From contig NZ_FQWI01000001.1 in assembly GCF_900129615.1 (NCBI RefSeq), positions 124,001-188,000 of the forward strand: a stretch of 64,000 nt of DNA. Reading direction: 5' to 3'. Below, piece by piece: positions 1 to 9,880 of the stretch. The position numbers and the translations under genes are program-made. Position 1 is the first letter of the stretch. Each line of letters opens with the position of its first letter. Source of the stretch: Pectobacterium carotovorum. GTDB taxonomy: Bacteria; Pseudomonadota; Gammaproteobacteria; Enterobacterales; Enterobacteriaceae. The notes under the pieces were generated by a model that was given only the letters and a program-made list of their open reading frames with translations, did not search any database and was not told where the DNA came from.

Positions 1-2
1 AA

Positions 3-1724
3 CAGCAGCCGGATATTCGCGTTAACGTCTTTTTACAGCGTGATATGGCCAGCGTTTCACTGGATTTAAGTGGTGATGGCTTACATCAACGTGGTTACCG
101 CGATCTGGCTGGTCTGGCACCGCTAAAAGAGAATCTGGCTGCGGCGATTGTGTTGCGCTCCGGCTGGCAGAGCGGCACGCCACTGGTCGATCCGATGTGT
201 GGTTCCGGTACGTTGCTGATCGAAGCGGCGATGATCGCGTCCGATCGCGCGCCCGGCTTGCATCGTACGCACTGGGGATTTAACGCCTGGTTAAAGCACG
301 ATGCTGAACTGTGGCGGGAGGTGACCGCAGAAGCTCAGGTGCGTGCTCGTCAGGGTTTGCAGGCGACAACGTCGCGCTTCTTCGGATCGGATAACGATCG
401 TCGAGTGATCGAGATCGCCAAAGCTAATGCGCGTCGCGCAGGCGTTGCCGAACTGATTTCTTTCGACGTGAGGGATGCCGCACAGCTAAAAAATCCACTG
501 CCGGAAGGCCCGAAAGGTACGGTTGTCAGCAACCCGCCTTACGGTGAGCGTCTGGAAAGTGAGCCCGCGTTGATCGCTCTGCATAATATGCTGGGTCGCA
601 AGATGAAAAGCGACTTTGGTGGCTGGCAACTCTCTCTGTTCAGCGCATCGCCGGAGCTGCTGAGCTGTCTGCAATTGCGTGCCGAGCGCCAATTCAAGGC
701 GAAAAATGGCCCGCTGGACTGCGTACAGAAAAACTATCAACTGGCGGAAACACCGGGTGGATCTGCGGGGCAAATCGCAGAAGACTTTGCCAACCGTCTA
801 CGCAAGAACCTGCGCAAGCTGGAGAAATGGGCGAAGCAGCAGGGGATTGAGTGCTATCGCATCTATGATGCCGATCTGCCTGAATATAATGTGGCGGTTG
901 ACCGCTACGGCAGTTGGGTTGTCGTACAAGAGTATGCGCCGCCAAAAACCATTGATGCGCAAAAGGCTCGTCAGCGCCTGTTTGATGTGATCAACGCGAC
1001 GCTGAGCGTACTGGAATTACCGTCGAACCGTCTGGTGCTGAAAACGCGCGAACGTCAGAAAGGTAAAAATCAGTATGAGAAACTGGCGCAGAAAGGTGAC
1101 TTCCTCCTGATGGAAGAATTTGGTGCCAAGCTGTGGGTCAACCTGACCGACTACCTCGATACCGGTCTATTCCTCGACCACCGTATCGCTCGTAAAATGC
1201 TGGGTGAGATGAGCCGTGGCAAAGATTTTCTCAACCTGTTTGCCTACACCGGCACAGCGAGTGTGCACGCTGGATTAGGCGGCGCACGTTCAACGACCAC
1301 CGTCGATATGTCACGCACCTATCTGGAATGGGCCGAGAAAAACCTGCGGGTGAATGGCCTGACCGGGCGTCAGCATCGCCTGATTCAGGCGGATTGCCTG
1401 TCATGGTTACATAACGCCAATGAACAGTTCGATGTGATCTTCATTGACCCGCCGACCTTCTCCAACTCAAAACGGATGGAAGAGTCGTTTGATGTCCAGC
1501 GCGATCATCTGGCGCTGATGAAAGATCTCAAACGCCTGTTACGCCGTGGCGGCACCATCATGTTCTCGAATAATAAACGCGGCTTCCAGATGGATATTGC
1601 TGGCCTGACCGTGCTGGGGCTGAACGCCAAAGAAATTACCGCGCAGACCCAATCGCAGGATTTTGCTCGTAATCGTCAAATTCATAACTGCTGGCTGCTG
1701 ACGCATGCCGGTGAGGAAAAGTAA
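3..1724 (+). CDS. rlmL: 23S rRNA (guanine2445-N2)/(guanine2069-N7) methyltransferase RlmL, 5'-truncated by window edge
   Basis: Bifunctional SAM-dependent enzyme that methylates G2445 (N2) and G2069 (N7) of 23S rRNA. The reading frame is already open at base 3, and the residues before the first in-window ATG ([14 protein letters not shown]) look like the end of the N-terminal THUMP domain, so the true start lies outside the window. The first methyltransferase domain carries NPPYGERL near base 530. The C-terminal Rossmann domain (RlmK part) carries LNLFAYTG and the catalytic-site motif DPPTFSNS near base 1447. The stop is 3 bp before the uup ATG, the same rlmL-uup-pqi order as in E. coli, so they are probably co-transcribed. 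About 130 N-terminal residues are missing compared with the roughly 700-aa family. Confidence 0.96.
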   Translation, partial: QQPDIRVNVFLQRDMASVSLDLSGDGLHQRGYRDLAGLAPLKENLAAAIVLRSGWQSGTPLVDPMCGSGTLLIEAAMIASDRAPGLHRTHWGFNAWLKHDAELWREVTAEAQVRARQGLQATTSRFFGSDNDRRVIEIAKANARRAGVAELISFDVRDAAQLKNPLPEGPKGTVVSNPPYGERLESEPALIALHNMLGRKMKSDFGGWQLSLFSASPELLSCLQLRAERQFKAKNGPLDCVQKNYQLAETPGGSAGQIAEDFANRLRKNLRKLEKWAKQQGIECYRIYDADLPEYNVAVDRYGSWVVVQEYAPPKTIDAQKARQRLFDVINATLSVLELPSNRLVLKTRERQKGKNQYEKLAQKGDFLLMEEFGAKLWVNLTDYLDTGLFLDHRIARKMLGEMSRGKDFLNLFAYTGTASVHAGLGGARSTTTVDMSRTYLEWAEKNLRVNGLTGRQHRLIQADCLSWLHNANEQFDVIFIDPPTFSNSKRMEESFDVQRDHLALMKDLKRLLRRGGTIMFSNNKRGFQMDIAGLTVLGLNAKEITAQTQSQDFARNRQIHNCWLLTHAGEEK

Positions 1725-1727
1725 CCG

Positions 1728-3656
1728 ATGTCTTTAATCAGTGTTTCAGGTGCGTGGCTGTCGTTCAGCGATGCGCCGCTGTTGGATAACACCGAACTCC
1801 ATATCGAAGAAAATGAACGCGTGTGTCTGGTTGGCCGTAATGGTGCGGGCAAATCGACCCTGTTGAAAATTTTGGCCAAAGAAATCCCGCTGGATGACGG
1901 TCGTATCACCTATGAACAGGATCTGATTGTCGCACGCCTGCAACAGGATCCCCCGCGTGATGTTGCTGGTAGTGTCTTTGATTTTGTTGCTGAAGGGGTC
2001 GCTGCACAGGCGGATCACCTGAAAAACTATCACGCTATGCTGCGTTTGGTAGAAAGCGACCCGAGCGAAAGAAACCTGAATCAGCTGGCTAAGTTGCAGG
2101 ACGTTCTGGAACATCAGGGTTTGTGGCAACTGGAAAGCCGCATTCACGAAGTGCTGGAACAGCTTGGGCTTGCAGCCGATGCACCGCTGGCTTCACTTTC
2201 CGGTGGCTGGCTGCGTAAAGCTGCACTCGGCAGGGCGCTGGTGAGTTCACCGCGTGTGCTGTTGCTGGATGAACCGACCAACCATCTGGATATTGAAACG
2301 ATTGACTGGCTGGAAACCTTCCTGAAAACGTTCCAGGGCAGCATCATCTTTATCTCCCATGACCGTTCGTTTATTCGCAATATGGCAACCCGCATTGTCG
2401 ATCTTGACCGCGGCAAGCTGGTTTCCTGGCCGGGTAACTACGATAAGTATCTGGAAGGGAAAGAAGAAGCGCTGCGGGTGGAAGATCTGCAAAATGCGGA
2501 ATTCGATCGCAAACTGGCTCAGGAAGAAGTGTGGATCCGTCAGGGCATCAAGGCCCGTCGCACCCGTAACGAAGGCCGTGTTCGGGCGCTGAAGGCCATG
2601 CGTCAGGAACGTGCGGAGCGCCGTGAAGTGATGGGCTCGGCGAAAATGCAGGTTGAAGAAGCCGCCCGCTCCGGCAAGATTGTGTTTGAGCTGGAAGACG
2701 TGAACTATCATGTTGATCAGGGTTCTGTGGGTGAAAAGAAAGTGCTAACGCGCAATTTCTCCGCTCAGGTGCAGCGCGGCGACAAGATTGCATTGGTGGG
2801 GCCGAATGGCTGCGGTAAAACCACACTGCTAAAATTGATGTTGGGTGGGTTAGAACCGGTCAGCGGTCGAGTGCACTGTGGCACGAAGCTGGAAGTTGCC
2901 TATTTCGATCAGCACCGCGCTGAACTCGATCCAGAACGTACGGTGATGGACAATCTGGCAGAAGGCAAACAGGAAGTGATGGTCAACGGCCGCTCACGTC
3001 ATGTGCTGGGCTATTTGCAAGACTTCCTGTTCCATCCGAAACGCGCTATGACGCCAGTAAAAGCGCTGTCGGGTGGGGAGCGTAACCGCCTACTGCTGGC
3101 GCGTTTGTTCCTCAAACCTAGTAACCTGCTGATTCTTGATGAACCGACCAACGATCTGGACGTGGAAACGCTGGAGTTGCTGGAAGAGTTAATTGAAAGC
3201 TATCAGGGAACCGTTCTGCTGGTCAGCCACGATCGTCAGTTCGTCGATAATTCGGTTACTGAATGCTGGATCTTTGAAGGTGAGGGCAAGATTTCTCGCT
3301 TCGTCGGCGGGTATTACGATGCGCAACAGCAGCGTGCCACGGCAACGCCACTGCGAACGACGGCCGCTCCGACAGTCACCACGACAACGGCTGCAGCGAG
3401 CACCGCACCGTCCGCTAAACGAAGCGCGGGGAAATTGAGTTATAACCAGCAGCGCGAATTAGAGCAACTGCCGCAGCGCCTTGAGCAACTGGAGCAGGAA
3501 ATTGCGTCGCTGCAGACGCAAATGAATGACGCAGGTTTCTTTAACCGCCCACGCGAAGAGACGCAGCAGGTCTTAAGTGCTCTGGCGGAGGCGGAAAGCG
3601 CGCTGGAAACCTGTTTCGAACGTTGGGAAGAGCTGGAAGCACAGAAAAACGGCTAA
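1728..3656 (+). CDS. uup: ABC-F family ATPase Uup
   Basis: Cytosolic ABC-F protein without membrane domains. Family members act on ribosomes or nucleic acids, and E. coli Uup affects precise excision of transposons and branched DNA intermediates. Two ABC cassettes are visible. The first has Walker A GRNGAGKST (residues 36-44), signature LSGGWLRKAALG and LLLDEPTNHLD. The second has GPNGCGKTT (about residue 357), LSGGERNRLLLARL and LILDEPTNDLD. An Ala/Thr-rich linker follows (about residues 540-565), then the C-terminal coiled coil typical of Uup (LEQLPQRLEQLEQEIASLQ). At 642 aa it is a normal length. It starts 3 bp after rlmL and is followed by a stem-loop before pqiA. Confidence 0.96.
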   Translation: MSLISVSGAWLSFSDAPLLDNTELHIEENERVCLVGRNGAGKSTLLKILAKEIPLDDGRITYEQDLIVARLQQDPPRDVAGSVFDFVAEGVAAQADHLKNYHAMLRLVESDPSERNLNQLAKLQDVLEHQGLWQLESRIHEVLEQLGLAADAPLASLSGGWLRKAALGRALVSSPRVLLLDEPTNHLDIETIDWLETFLKTFQGSIIFISHDRSFIRNMATRIVDLDRGKLVSWPGNYDKYLEGKEEALRVEDLQNAEFDRKLAQEEVWIRQGIKARRTRNEGRVRALKAMRQERAERREVMGSAKMQVEEAARSGKIVFELEDVNYHVDQGSVGEKKVLTRNFSAQVQRGDKIALVGPNGCGKTTLLKLMLGGLEPVSGRVHCGTKLEVAYFDQHRAELDPERTVMDNLAEGKQEVMVNGRSRHVLGYLQDFLFHPKRAMTPVKALSGGERNRLLLARLFLKPSNLLILDEPTNDLDVETLELLEELIESYQGTVLLVSHDRQFVDNSVTECWIFEGEGKISRFVGGYYDAQQQRATATPLRTTAAPTVTTTTAAASTAPSAKRSAGKLSYNQQRELEQLPQRLEQLEQEIASLQTQMNDAGFFNRPREETQQVLSALAEAESALETCFERWEELEAQKNG

Positions 3657-3675
3657 TTCACGTGGTTGTATGACG

Positions 3676-3715
3676 CCATCAATATGGGGGTAATGACCCG
3701 TATTGATGGGGTTTT
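3676..3715 (+). terminator. stem-loop with T-run between uup and pqiA
   Basis: CCATCAATA (3676-3684) pairs with TATTGATGG (3701-3709). An inner GGGT/ACCC stem closes an AATG loop, and GGTTTTC follows. This reads as a rho-independent terminator or partial attenuator after uup. pqiA starts only about 40 bp later, so read-through into pqiABC is possible. Confidence 0.6.
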
Positions 3716-3751
3716 CAGTCAGAAGCTGACGAATTTTGAAGGAGAGAACGT

Positions 3752-5059
3752 GTGTGTTCCCATCACGATCGGCATGACTGTAATCTTCAACATGAGCATC
3801 ACCATGATGACTATATGCTTTGCCCGCAGTGCGACCTGCTGGTGGAGTTACCTGAGCTATTACACGGCCAGAAAGCGACCTGCCCACGTTGTAAAACCGT
3901 ACTAACCAGTCGCCAGACGGAACCGCGTAAACGGCCTGTTGGCTACGCGGTGAGTGCACTGTTCATGCTATTGCTGGCAAACCTTTTTCCCTTCGTTTCT
4001 ATGCGCGTGGCGGGCATCACCAGCGAAATTACCCTGATACAAATTCCTAAAGTGATGGTGGCGGAAAACTATGCCAGCGTTGCGACGCTGTTCATGCTTT
4101 TTGTCCAACTGGTCCCGGCTTTCAGTATGGCGACCCTCATTCTGCTTTGTCTGCACGCCTCTCTGCCGCTGGCGTTGAAAAAAAGCCTGGGCAAGATGCT
4201 GTTTCATCTCAAAAGTTGGGGCATGGCGGAGATTTTCCTGGCTGGCGTGCTGGTCAGCTTTGTCAAACTGATGGCCTATGGCGATATCGGCATCGGCACC
4301 AGCTTTATGCCTTTTGTCCTGTTCTGTCTGTTGCAACTGCTGGCTTTCCAAAGCCTCGACCGCCGCTGGCTGTGGAATGACATCGTGCCGCCCCCCGCGC
4401 TGCCTGCGCCACCAATTCTGGGGCAAAGCGGGCTATCGCAAGGGCTGCGTTCATGCCCATGCTGCACCGCCATTCTGCCGTCTAACCAGTTAATCTGTCC
4501 GCGTTGCCACTCACGCGGACATGCCCGCAAGAAGCACAGCCTGCAATGGACGCTAGCCCTGCTGATTACCTCCATCATGCTCTATATCCCCTCGAATTTG
4601 ATGCCGATCATGGTGACCGAAGCCTTCGGCGATCGCATGGGATCGACGATCATGTCGGGTGTCGTCCTGCTGTGGGGGATGGGATCTTACCCTGTCGCGC
4701 TGGTGATTTTTGTCGCCAGCGTCATGGTGCCATCGCTAAAAATGCTGGCGCTAGGCTGGCTTTGCTGGCAGGCCAATGGCAAAACCAAAAAAACGGAAGA
4801 CAGCGAGCGGATGCACGTCATCTATGAGATGGTGGAGTTTGTTGGACGCTGGTCGATGATTGATGTGTTCGTTATTGCCGTCCTGTCTGCGATGGTGCGC
4901 ATCGGTCGCCTGATGAGTATTTATCCCGCCATTGGGGCGGTGCTGTTCGCGGCCGTGGTGATTCTGACCATGTTTGCCGCGATGATGTTTGATCCCCGCT
5001 TGTTGTGGGATCGTCGCGATGATGTTCTTCATAAGGAGCCTGCCGTTGGCGAAAGATAA
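3752..5059 (+). CDS. pqiA: Intermembrane transport protein PqiA
   Basis: Inner-membrane partner of the MCE protein PqiB in the Pqi lipid-transport pathway. Two repeated halves are visible. Each has a zinc-ribbon-like cysteine cluster (CPQC...CPRC near residues 25-50; CPCC...CPRC near residues 230-250) followed by four hydrophobic segments. The GTG start at 3752 is preceded by GGAGAG at 3741-3746, and the N-terminus is His-rich (MCSHHDRHDCNLQHEHHHDD), as in E. coli PqiA although longer. Conserved stretches include LFPFVSM and WSMIDVFVIAVLSA. At 435 aa it compares with 417 aa in E. coli; the excess is mostly the His-rich N-terminus. The 3' end overlaps pqiB. Confidence 0.95.
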   Translation: MCSHHDRHDCNLQHEHHHDDYMLCPQCDLLVELPELLHGQKATCPRCKTVLTSRQTEPRKRPVGYAVSALFMLLLANLFPFVSMRVAGITSEITLIQIPKVMVAENYASVATLFMLFVQLVPAFSMATLILLCLHASLPLALKKSLGKMLFHLKSWGMAEIFLAGVLVSFVKLMAYGDIGIGTSFMPFVLFCLLQLLAFQSLDRRWLWNDIVPPPALPAPPILGQSGLSQGLRSCPCCTAILPSNQLICPRCHSRGHARKKHSLQWTLALLITSIMLYIPSNLMPIMVTEAFGDRMGSTIMSGVVLLWGMGSYPVALVIFVASVMVPSLKMLALGWLCWQANGKTKKTEDSERMHVIYEMVEFVGRWSMIDVFVIAVLSAMVRIGRLMSIYPAIGAVLFAAVVILTMFAAMMFDPRLLWDRRDDVLHKEPAVGER

Positions 5060-6686
5060 CCATGCCATTGCGGATGTAGAAACGATTAAACGCTGGTCGC
5101 CGGTCTGGATTGTGCCGATTGTCACGGTACTGATCGGTGCCTGGATACTGTTTTACCATTTCAGCCATCAGGGGCCGCAAATTACGCTGATTACCAGCAA
5201 CGCCGAAGGCATTGAAGCGGGAAAAACCACCATCAAAAGCCGTAGCGTGGACGTTGGGATCGTAGAAAGCGTCGTGCTGAGTGACGATCTCCATCGGGTG
5301 GAGATTAAAGCACGCCTGCATGACGGTATGGATAAACTGCTCAAGCAGGACTCCGCTTTCTGGGTGGTGAAGCCGCAAATTGGTCGCGAAGGGGTGTCCG
5401 GTCTGGGGACGCTTTTATCCGGTGCTTACATTGAGCTACAGCCCGGAGCCAGTAAAAATGATAAAAGCGAGTTTACCCTGCTGGATGCACCGCCGCTGGC
5501 CTCGCCGGATGCGAAAGGCATCAGGGTGATACTGGACAGTGAGCAGTCTGGGCAGTTGAATGCGGGCGATCCGGTCCTGTTCCGTGGCTATCGGGTGGGA
5601 TCGGTGGAAACCAGCGAATTCGATCCGAAAGCGCGCAAGATGCGCTATCAACTGTTTATCTCCGCGCCGTATGACGGTCTGGTCACAACCAATGTCCGTT
5701 TCTGGAAAGACAGCGGCGTAGCGTTCGATATGTCGGCACAGGGCATGCGTGTCGAAATGGGCTCGCTGACCACGCTGTTCAGCGGTGGCGTCAGCTTTGA
5801 TGTTCCTGCTGGGTGGGAACTGGGCGATGCGGCCAAGACAATGGCGCAGTATCGACTCTTTGATAGTCAGCGCAGTATTCAGGACTCGCTATACACCGAA
5901 TATAAAGAGTATCTGCTGTTCTTCAGCGAATCGATCCGCGGTTTACAGGCCGGGGCTCCGGTTGAGTTCCGTGGCATTCGACTGGGCACGGTTGCCGAAG
6001 CGCCGTTTTTCCCGCGCAATATGAAGCAGGAACTGGATGATGACTATCGCATTCCGGTGCTGATCCGTATTGAACCCGATCGGTTCGAGAAGAAGATTGG
6101 TGGTTCGTTCGACTTTGAACAGCATCTGAAGCAAGCCCAGTCGCTGGGGCTGCGTGCGTCGATGAAGTCGGCTAACCTCCTGACGGGCGCGCTCTATATT
6201 GATCTCGATTTTTATCCAAAAGAGAAAGTGGATAAACAGCTGTTCGTTCTGGATGGTTACCCGGTTCTGCCTACGATTGACGGTGGCCTGTCACAGATTC
6301 AGCAGAAGCTGATGGCGGTGTTGGATAAGGTGAATAACCTGCCGCTGAACCCGATGGTCAATGAAGCAACGAAGACGCTGACGGAAAGTCAGGCAACGCT
6401 GCGCGAAATGCAAAAAACGCTGGCGACGCTGAACAAGCTGACATCGAGCAAAGCGATGCAGGATCTGCCGGAAGATATGCAAAAAACCTTGCTTGAGTTG
6501 AATCGCAGCATGAAAGGCTTCCAGCCTGGCTCACCGGCGTATAACAAGATGGTGGCGGATATGCAGCGCTTGGATCAGGTGTTGCGGGAACTACAGCCTG
6601 TGCTGCGTACCCTGAACGAGAAAAGTAATGCGTTGGTGTTTGAGGCGTCGGGTAGTCAGGATCCTCAGCCGAAGAGGGCAAAATAA
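5046..6686 (+). CDS. pqiB: Intermembrane transport protein PqiB (MCE domain)
   Basis: Periplasmic MCE-domain protein anchored by one N-terminal membrane helix (SPVWIVPIVTVLIGAWILFY). The E. coli protein forms a hexameric syringe-like tunnel for lipids. The start chosen is TTG 5046: AAGGAG lies at 5033-5038, 7 nt upstream, and the 546-aa product equals the E. coli length, whereas the in-frame ATGs at 4989-5022 lie inside pqiA and would place the ribosome site inside the product. Three MCE repeats follow (motifs VSGLGTLLSGAYIEL, VEMGSLTTLFSGGVSFD, SANLLTGALYIDLDF). A long helical C-terminal region (about residues 420-530, LTESQATLREMQKTLATLNK) matches the needle. It overlaps pqiA by 14 bp and pqiC by 1 bp. 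Confidence 0.95.
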   Translation: MAKDNHAIADVETIKRWSPVWIVPIVTVLIGAWILFYHFSHQGPQITLITSNAEGIEAGKTTIKSRSVDVGIVESVVLSDDLHRVEIKARLHDGMDKLLKQDSAFWVVKPQIGREGVSGLGTLLSGAYIELQPGASKNDKSEFTLLDAPPLASPDAKGIRVILDSEQSGQLNAGDPVLFRGYRVGSVETSEFDPKARKMRYQLFISAPYDGLVTTNVRFWKDSGVAFDMSAQGMRVEMGSLTTLFSGGVSFDVPAGWELGDAAKTMAQYRLFDSQRSIQDSLYTEYKEYLLFFSESIRGLQAGAPVEFRGIRLGTVAEAPFFPRNMKQELDDDYRIPVLIRIEPDRFEKKIGGSFDFEQHLKQAQSLGLRASMKSANLLTGALYIDLDFYPKEKVDKQLFVLDGYPVLPTIDGGLSQIQQKLMAVLDKVNNLPLNPMVNEATKTLTESQATLREMQKTLATLNKLTSSKAMQDLPEDMQKTLLELNRSMKGFQPGSPAYNKMVADMQRLDQVLRELQPVLRTLNEKSNALVFEASGSQDPQPKRAK

Positions 6687-7252
6687 TGATGAAAGCATGG
6701 ACACTGGTTCTGGCGCTGATATTGAGCGCGTGCAGCAGTAGTAATACGCAGAAAACGTACTATCAGTTGCCTACAATCGCGGATACCACTACGACGCAGT
6801 CTGCGGTGACTCAGGGGCATCCGCTATGGGTTGAACATGTCAGCGTGGCGGATTACCTCGTCAATGCTGGCTTGGTTTATCAGACTAACGATGTGCAGTA
6901 TGTCATTGCCAGTAATAACCTGTGGGCCAGCCCGTTGGATCAGCAATTACAGCAGGCGCTGGTGACTAATCTGGGGAATAAACTGCCCGGTTGGGTTGTG
7001 ACCACGCAGCCGCAGGGAAGCGAACAGGCTGTGCTGAACGTGGCTGTTACGGGCTTTCATGGCCGTTATGATGGCAATGTTATCGTCCGTGGTGAATGGA
7101 TGCTGACCTATCAGGGAAAAGTGACTAAACGCCCCTTTAGCGTAGTGCTGCCACAAACGGAAGATGGCTATGACGCGCTGGTAAGAACATTGGCGCAAGG
7201 CTGGCAGCAGGTTTCCCAGTCGATTGCCCAGCAGGCGGGGACGCTGAAATAA
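6686..7252 (+). CDS. pqiC: Outer-membrane lipoprotein PqiC
   Basis: Lipoprotein of the Pqi system (ABC-type transport auxiliary family, formerly YmbA). In E. coli it sits in the outer membrane and docks the PqiB needle. The signal peptide ends in the lipobox LSAC with Cys16. Conserved family stretches include YYQLPTIAD, NNLWASPLDQQL and GRYDGNVIVRGEWML. The ATG overlaps the pqiB stop codon by one base (TAATG), showing translational coupling; a second ATG at 6689 is also possible. At 188 aa it matches the family. A terminator hairpin follows at about 7317. Confidence 0.95.
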   Translation: MMKAWTLVLALILSACSSSNTQKTYYQLPTIADTTTTQSAVTQGHPLWVEHVSVADYLVNAGLVYQTNDVQYVIASNNLWASPLDQQLQQALVTNLGNKLPGWVVTTQPQGSEQAVLNVAVTGFHGRYDGNVIVRGEWMLTYQGKVTKRPFSVVLPQTEDGYDALVRTLAQGWQQVSQSIAQQAGTLK

Positions 7253-7316
7253 CGGTTACGGGTGCTCGGTATTATCCGATCACGGTTTGACATAACTAAC
7301 GTTCTAAAAAAATCAG

Positions 7317-7372
7317 GCCTCTAGAGATGTAATGCTGTGATTGCATTACGTTTTTAGAGGTTTTTTATTGTT
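7317..7372 (+). terminator. rho-independent terminator after pqiC
   Basis: CCTCTA pairs with TAGAGG across an inner TGTAATGC/GCATTAC stem. TTTTTTATTG follows at about 7362. It closes the rlmL-uup-pqiABC region. The rest of 7253-7555 is the AT-rich rmf promoter region, in which I see no further gene. Confidence 0.75.
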
Positions 7373-7555
7373 TTCAATTAGTTAGGTTTTTCGGTTCTTT
7401 AACGGGGAAAATTCCTATTTTGGATCACAAATATGACACTGGCGTGAATTTTGCGCCTTGACCTTTGGCGACAGAATCGGTATTGATAGTCTGTGATTGC
7501 TTGCAAAGTAATCATTGTTTTCTTTCCACCAGATAAATGATGAGGGAAATAAGGC

Positions 7556-7723
7556 ATGAAGAGACAGAAACGCGATCGCCTGGAACGGGCTCATTCACGT
7601 GGTTATCAAGCAGGTATTGTCGGTAGACCAAAGGAATTTTGTCCTTATCAATCAATTAATGCCCGGTCTTACTGGTTGGGAGGCTGGCGAAAAGCCATGG
7701 AGGACAGGGCTGTTACCGCTTAG
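7556..7723 (+). CDS. rmf: Ribosome modulation factor RMF
   Basis: Small basic protein that drives 70S ribosomes into inactive 100S dimers in stationary phase. The ATG at 7556 opens a 55-aa frame beginning MKRQKRDRLERAHSRGYQAG and containing SYWLGGWRKAMEDR. Both length and sequence match E. coli RMF (55 aa). It is preceded by an AAGG sequence close to the start and followed at once by a strong terminator, so it is monocistronic. In E. coli rmf is followed by fabA; here the next gene is a chemoreceptor, so the neighbourhood has been rearranged. Confidence 0.95.
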   Translation: MKRQKRDRLERAHSRGYQAGIVGRPKEFCPYQSINARSYWLGGWRKAMEDRAVTA

Positions 7724-7746
7724 CGCGCCTTGTCATTAGAGGGAAC

Positions 7747-7777
7747 GCCTCCGCTTCTGCGGAGGCTTTTGTTTTTT
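7747..7777 (+). terminator. rho-independent terminator of rmf
   Basis: Perfect 8-bp stem GCCTCCGC (7747-7754) / GCGGAGGC (7759-7766) with a TTCT loop, followed by TTTTGTTTTTT. Confidence 0.9.
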
Positions 7778-7782
7778 AGGGG

Positions 7783-7905
7783 CTAAATCCCCTGATTCTG
7801 CATCTTTCTCTGTTCAATCGACACAGAGATCAACTGGCGGAAGCGATCGACAAATGCACGGTCCTCGGATGACGAACCAGGACTGTATTGCTTCTGTAAC
7901 GTCAT
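7783..7905 (-). CDS. possible 40-aa small protein, or C-terminal remnant of a lost gene
   Basis: An open frame on the minus strand reads MTLQKQYSPGSSSEDRAFVD and continues RFRQLISVSIEQRKMQNQGI. It has a balanced, protein-like composition: amphipathic and rich in Gln, Arg and Ser. An in-frame TAA lies directly before the ATG, and I see only a weak ribosome site. It ends just beyond the rmf terminator. I do not recognise the family. It could be a genuine small gene or the tail of a gene lost when the rmf downstream region was rearranged. Confidence 0.35.
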   Translation of the reverse strand: MTLQKQYSPGSSSEDRAFVDRFRQLISVSIEQRKMQNQGI

Positions 7906-8115
7906 TTACGTATTTATTTCGCTTTCGATCATTTTTTGCCAATTTCTTATTCGTTATTGCTCGAATGTGGTTTTAAATTGAGCAAATAAGGTAATTTTTC
8001 ATTATTTATTGTTAAAAAATCTATCATTACTACCTGGATGGTATGGCTCAAGGCGGCAATGTAGTGTAGTTTTTTGTTCGGAATTTTCTGAAAAGCGGTT
8101 AGAGAGAAGAATATC

Positions 8116-9675
8116 GTGAAATTACGAACCAGAATTGCACTGCTATGCGGTACGACCTTGTTAGGGATGTTAATTTTATCTGCGGTGGCGCTGAATACGC
8201 TCTATAACACGATGATGAGCGAACGCACCGGCCAGCTTTCTACGCTGGTTCAACTGGCTCATGCGGCAGCACAAAAGGCATATGACCTTGAGAAAAGTGG
8301 TCAGTTGTCACGCGAGGACGCAGAGAAAGAGGCCAAACGGGCAATTAGCAGTTTCCATCAGGACGATCGCTATTTTTTCGTACGCGGCTATACGAATGAT
8401 GTGAACTACGTGCACCCCAATCCTAAGCGCATTGGCATCGTCGATGCGAATGGCGGTAAAGAAGCGGGAGAACGCTACCGTGCGTCGCTTCAAGGCAATA
8501 CGATTGGCACGGTGATCGCAGAAGGGACGCGTCCGGGGCAGCAGAATAAAGTTGAGAAACTTTATGCCGTCATTAAATTCGAGCCTTGGGACTGGACGAT
8601 TGGCTACGGTGACTATATTGACGATATTCAGCAGACGTTCTGGCGCAATGCGCTGATCCTGCTGTCCTTAGGGCTGGTTCTGCTGCTAATCATTTCCGCG
8701 TTTGCATGGAATATGTTGCGTACGCTGATGCGCCAGCTTGGCGGCGAGCCGCAATATGCGGTGGAGGTTGTGCGAGAAATCGCGGAAGGCAATTTGCGTG
8801 TCGATGTTGAAACGAAGCCGGGCGATCAAACCAGTATTCTTTACGCTATTCGCGCGATGCGTGACAACTTGTCGCATCTGGTTAATCAGGTTCGCAGCAG
8901 CACAAACTCCATTGCCACAGCCTCGACGCAGATTGCATCGGGTAACGGCGATTTGTCCGCTCGTACCGAATCGCAGGCCAGCGCTCTGGAACAAACAGCC
9001 GCGGCAATGGAACAGCTGACCGCAACAGTGAAACAGAATGCAGATAACGCGCGCTACGCGAATGAACTTGCGGTGTCGGCATCGGATGTGGCGGTGCGTG
9101 GTGGGGATGTTGTCAGCCGGGTCGTGGTGACGATGGACTCCATCAGTACATCATCGCGTAAGATTGTGGATATCATTGGCGTTATTGACAGTATCGCTTT
9201 CCAGACGAATATTCTGGCGCTGAATGCGGCGGTAGAAGCGGCACGTGCTGGTGAGCAGGGGCGTGGTTTCGCCGTGGTCGCGAGTGAAGTCCGCACGCTG
9301 GCGCAGCGCTCTGCATCCGCTGCTCGAGAAATTAAAGGTCTGATTGATGATTCCGTTGCCAAGGTAGGCGAGGGCACGGATTTCGTGAAGCAGGCAGGCG
9401 ATACCATGAGTGAAGTGGTTGAAAGCGTACACCGCGTCACGTCCATGATGGGCGAGATTAGCGTGGCGAGTGCAGAACAGCGTTCCGGTATTGAACAGGT
9501 CAACCTCGCGATATCGCAGATGGATCAGAGTACTGAACAGAATGCGGCACTGGTTGAAGAAGCGCTGGCTGCGGCAAGATCGCTAAACGAGCAGGCGCAG
9601 GAGCTGTCACGTACCGTTGAACAATTCCGCGTCGATGAATCCGCAGGCAGCTATCTGGCGCTGGGAGCAAGGTAA
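8116..9675 (+). CDS. Methyl-accepting chemotaxis protein with Cache-type periplasmic sensor
   Basis: Inner-membrane chemoreceptor feeding the CheA/CheW pathway. TM1 is about residues 8-28. The periplasmic region (about 30-180) resembles single-Cache_2 sensors ([37 protein letters not shown]). TM2 is about 181-203. A HAMP linker follows ([19 protein letters not shown]), then the cytoplasmic helical hairpin with the universal tip [20 protein letters not shown] near residue 362. There is no C-terminal CheR/CheB-binding NWETF-type pentapeptide (the end is YLALGAR), so adaptation would need assistance from other receptors. The GTG start is preceded by AGAGAGAAGA. The ligand is unknown; Cache_2 sensors often bind small carboxylates. 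Confidence 0.93.
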   Translation: MKLRTRIALLCGTTLLGMLILSAVALNTLYNTMMSERTGQLSTLVQLAHAAAQKAYDLEKSGQLSREDAEKEAKRAISSFHQDDRYFFVRGYTNDVNYVHPNPKRIGIVDANGGKEAGERYRASLQGNTIGTVIAEGTRPGQQNKVEKLYAVIKFEPWDWTIGYGDYIDDIQQTFWRNALILLSLGLVLLLIISAFAWNMLRTLMRQLGGEPQYAVEVVREIAEGNLRVDVETKPGDQTSILYAIRAMRDNLSHLVNQVRSSTNSIATASTQIASGNGDLSARTESQASALEQTAAAMEQLTATVKQNADNARYANELAVSASDVAVRGGDVVSRVVVTMDSISTSSRKIVDIIGVIDSIAFQTNILALNAAVEAARAGEQGRGFAVVASEVRTLAQRSASAAREIKGLIDDSVAKVGEGTDFVKQAGDTMSEVVESVHRVTSMMGEISVASAEQRSGIEQVNLAISQMDQSTEQNAALVEEALAAARSLNEQAQELSRTVEQFRVDESAGSYLALGAR

Positions 9676-9745
9676 GAGGAACAAAACGGCGGGGTTCAGG
9701 CATTAATCGAACGCTGCCGCTGCTTCTCATCCGTTCCGACGATAC

Positions 9746-9787
9746 AAAAGAAAACGCCCCTGACTTGCGTCAAAGGCGTTTTCTTTT
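9746..9787. terminator. bidirectional terminator between chemoreceptor gene and tRNA-Ser
   Basis: AAAAGAAAACGCC (9746-9758) pairs with GGCGTTTTCTTTT (9775-9787), giving T-runs on both strands. It serves the + strand receptor gene and the - strand tRNA. Confidence 0.85.
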
Positions 9788-9790
9788 ATA

Positions 9791-9880
9791 TGGCGGTGAG
9801 GAAGGGATTCGAACCCTTGATACGTTTTCACGTATACACACTTTCCAGGCGTGCTCCTTCAGCCTCTCGGACACCTCACC
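9791..9880 (-). tRNA. tRNA-Ser(GGA)
   Basis: Read on the minus strand this is a 90-nt class II tRNA. The 5' acceptor GGTGAGG pairs with CCTCACC, the discriminator is G and CCA is encoded (9791-9793). The anticodon loop contains GGA (complement at 9844-9846), decoding UCC/UCU. The long variable arm (TATACGTGAAAACGTAT) is typical of serine tRNA, and the T-arm GGGTTCGAATCCC is intact. Confidence 0.97.
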
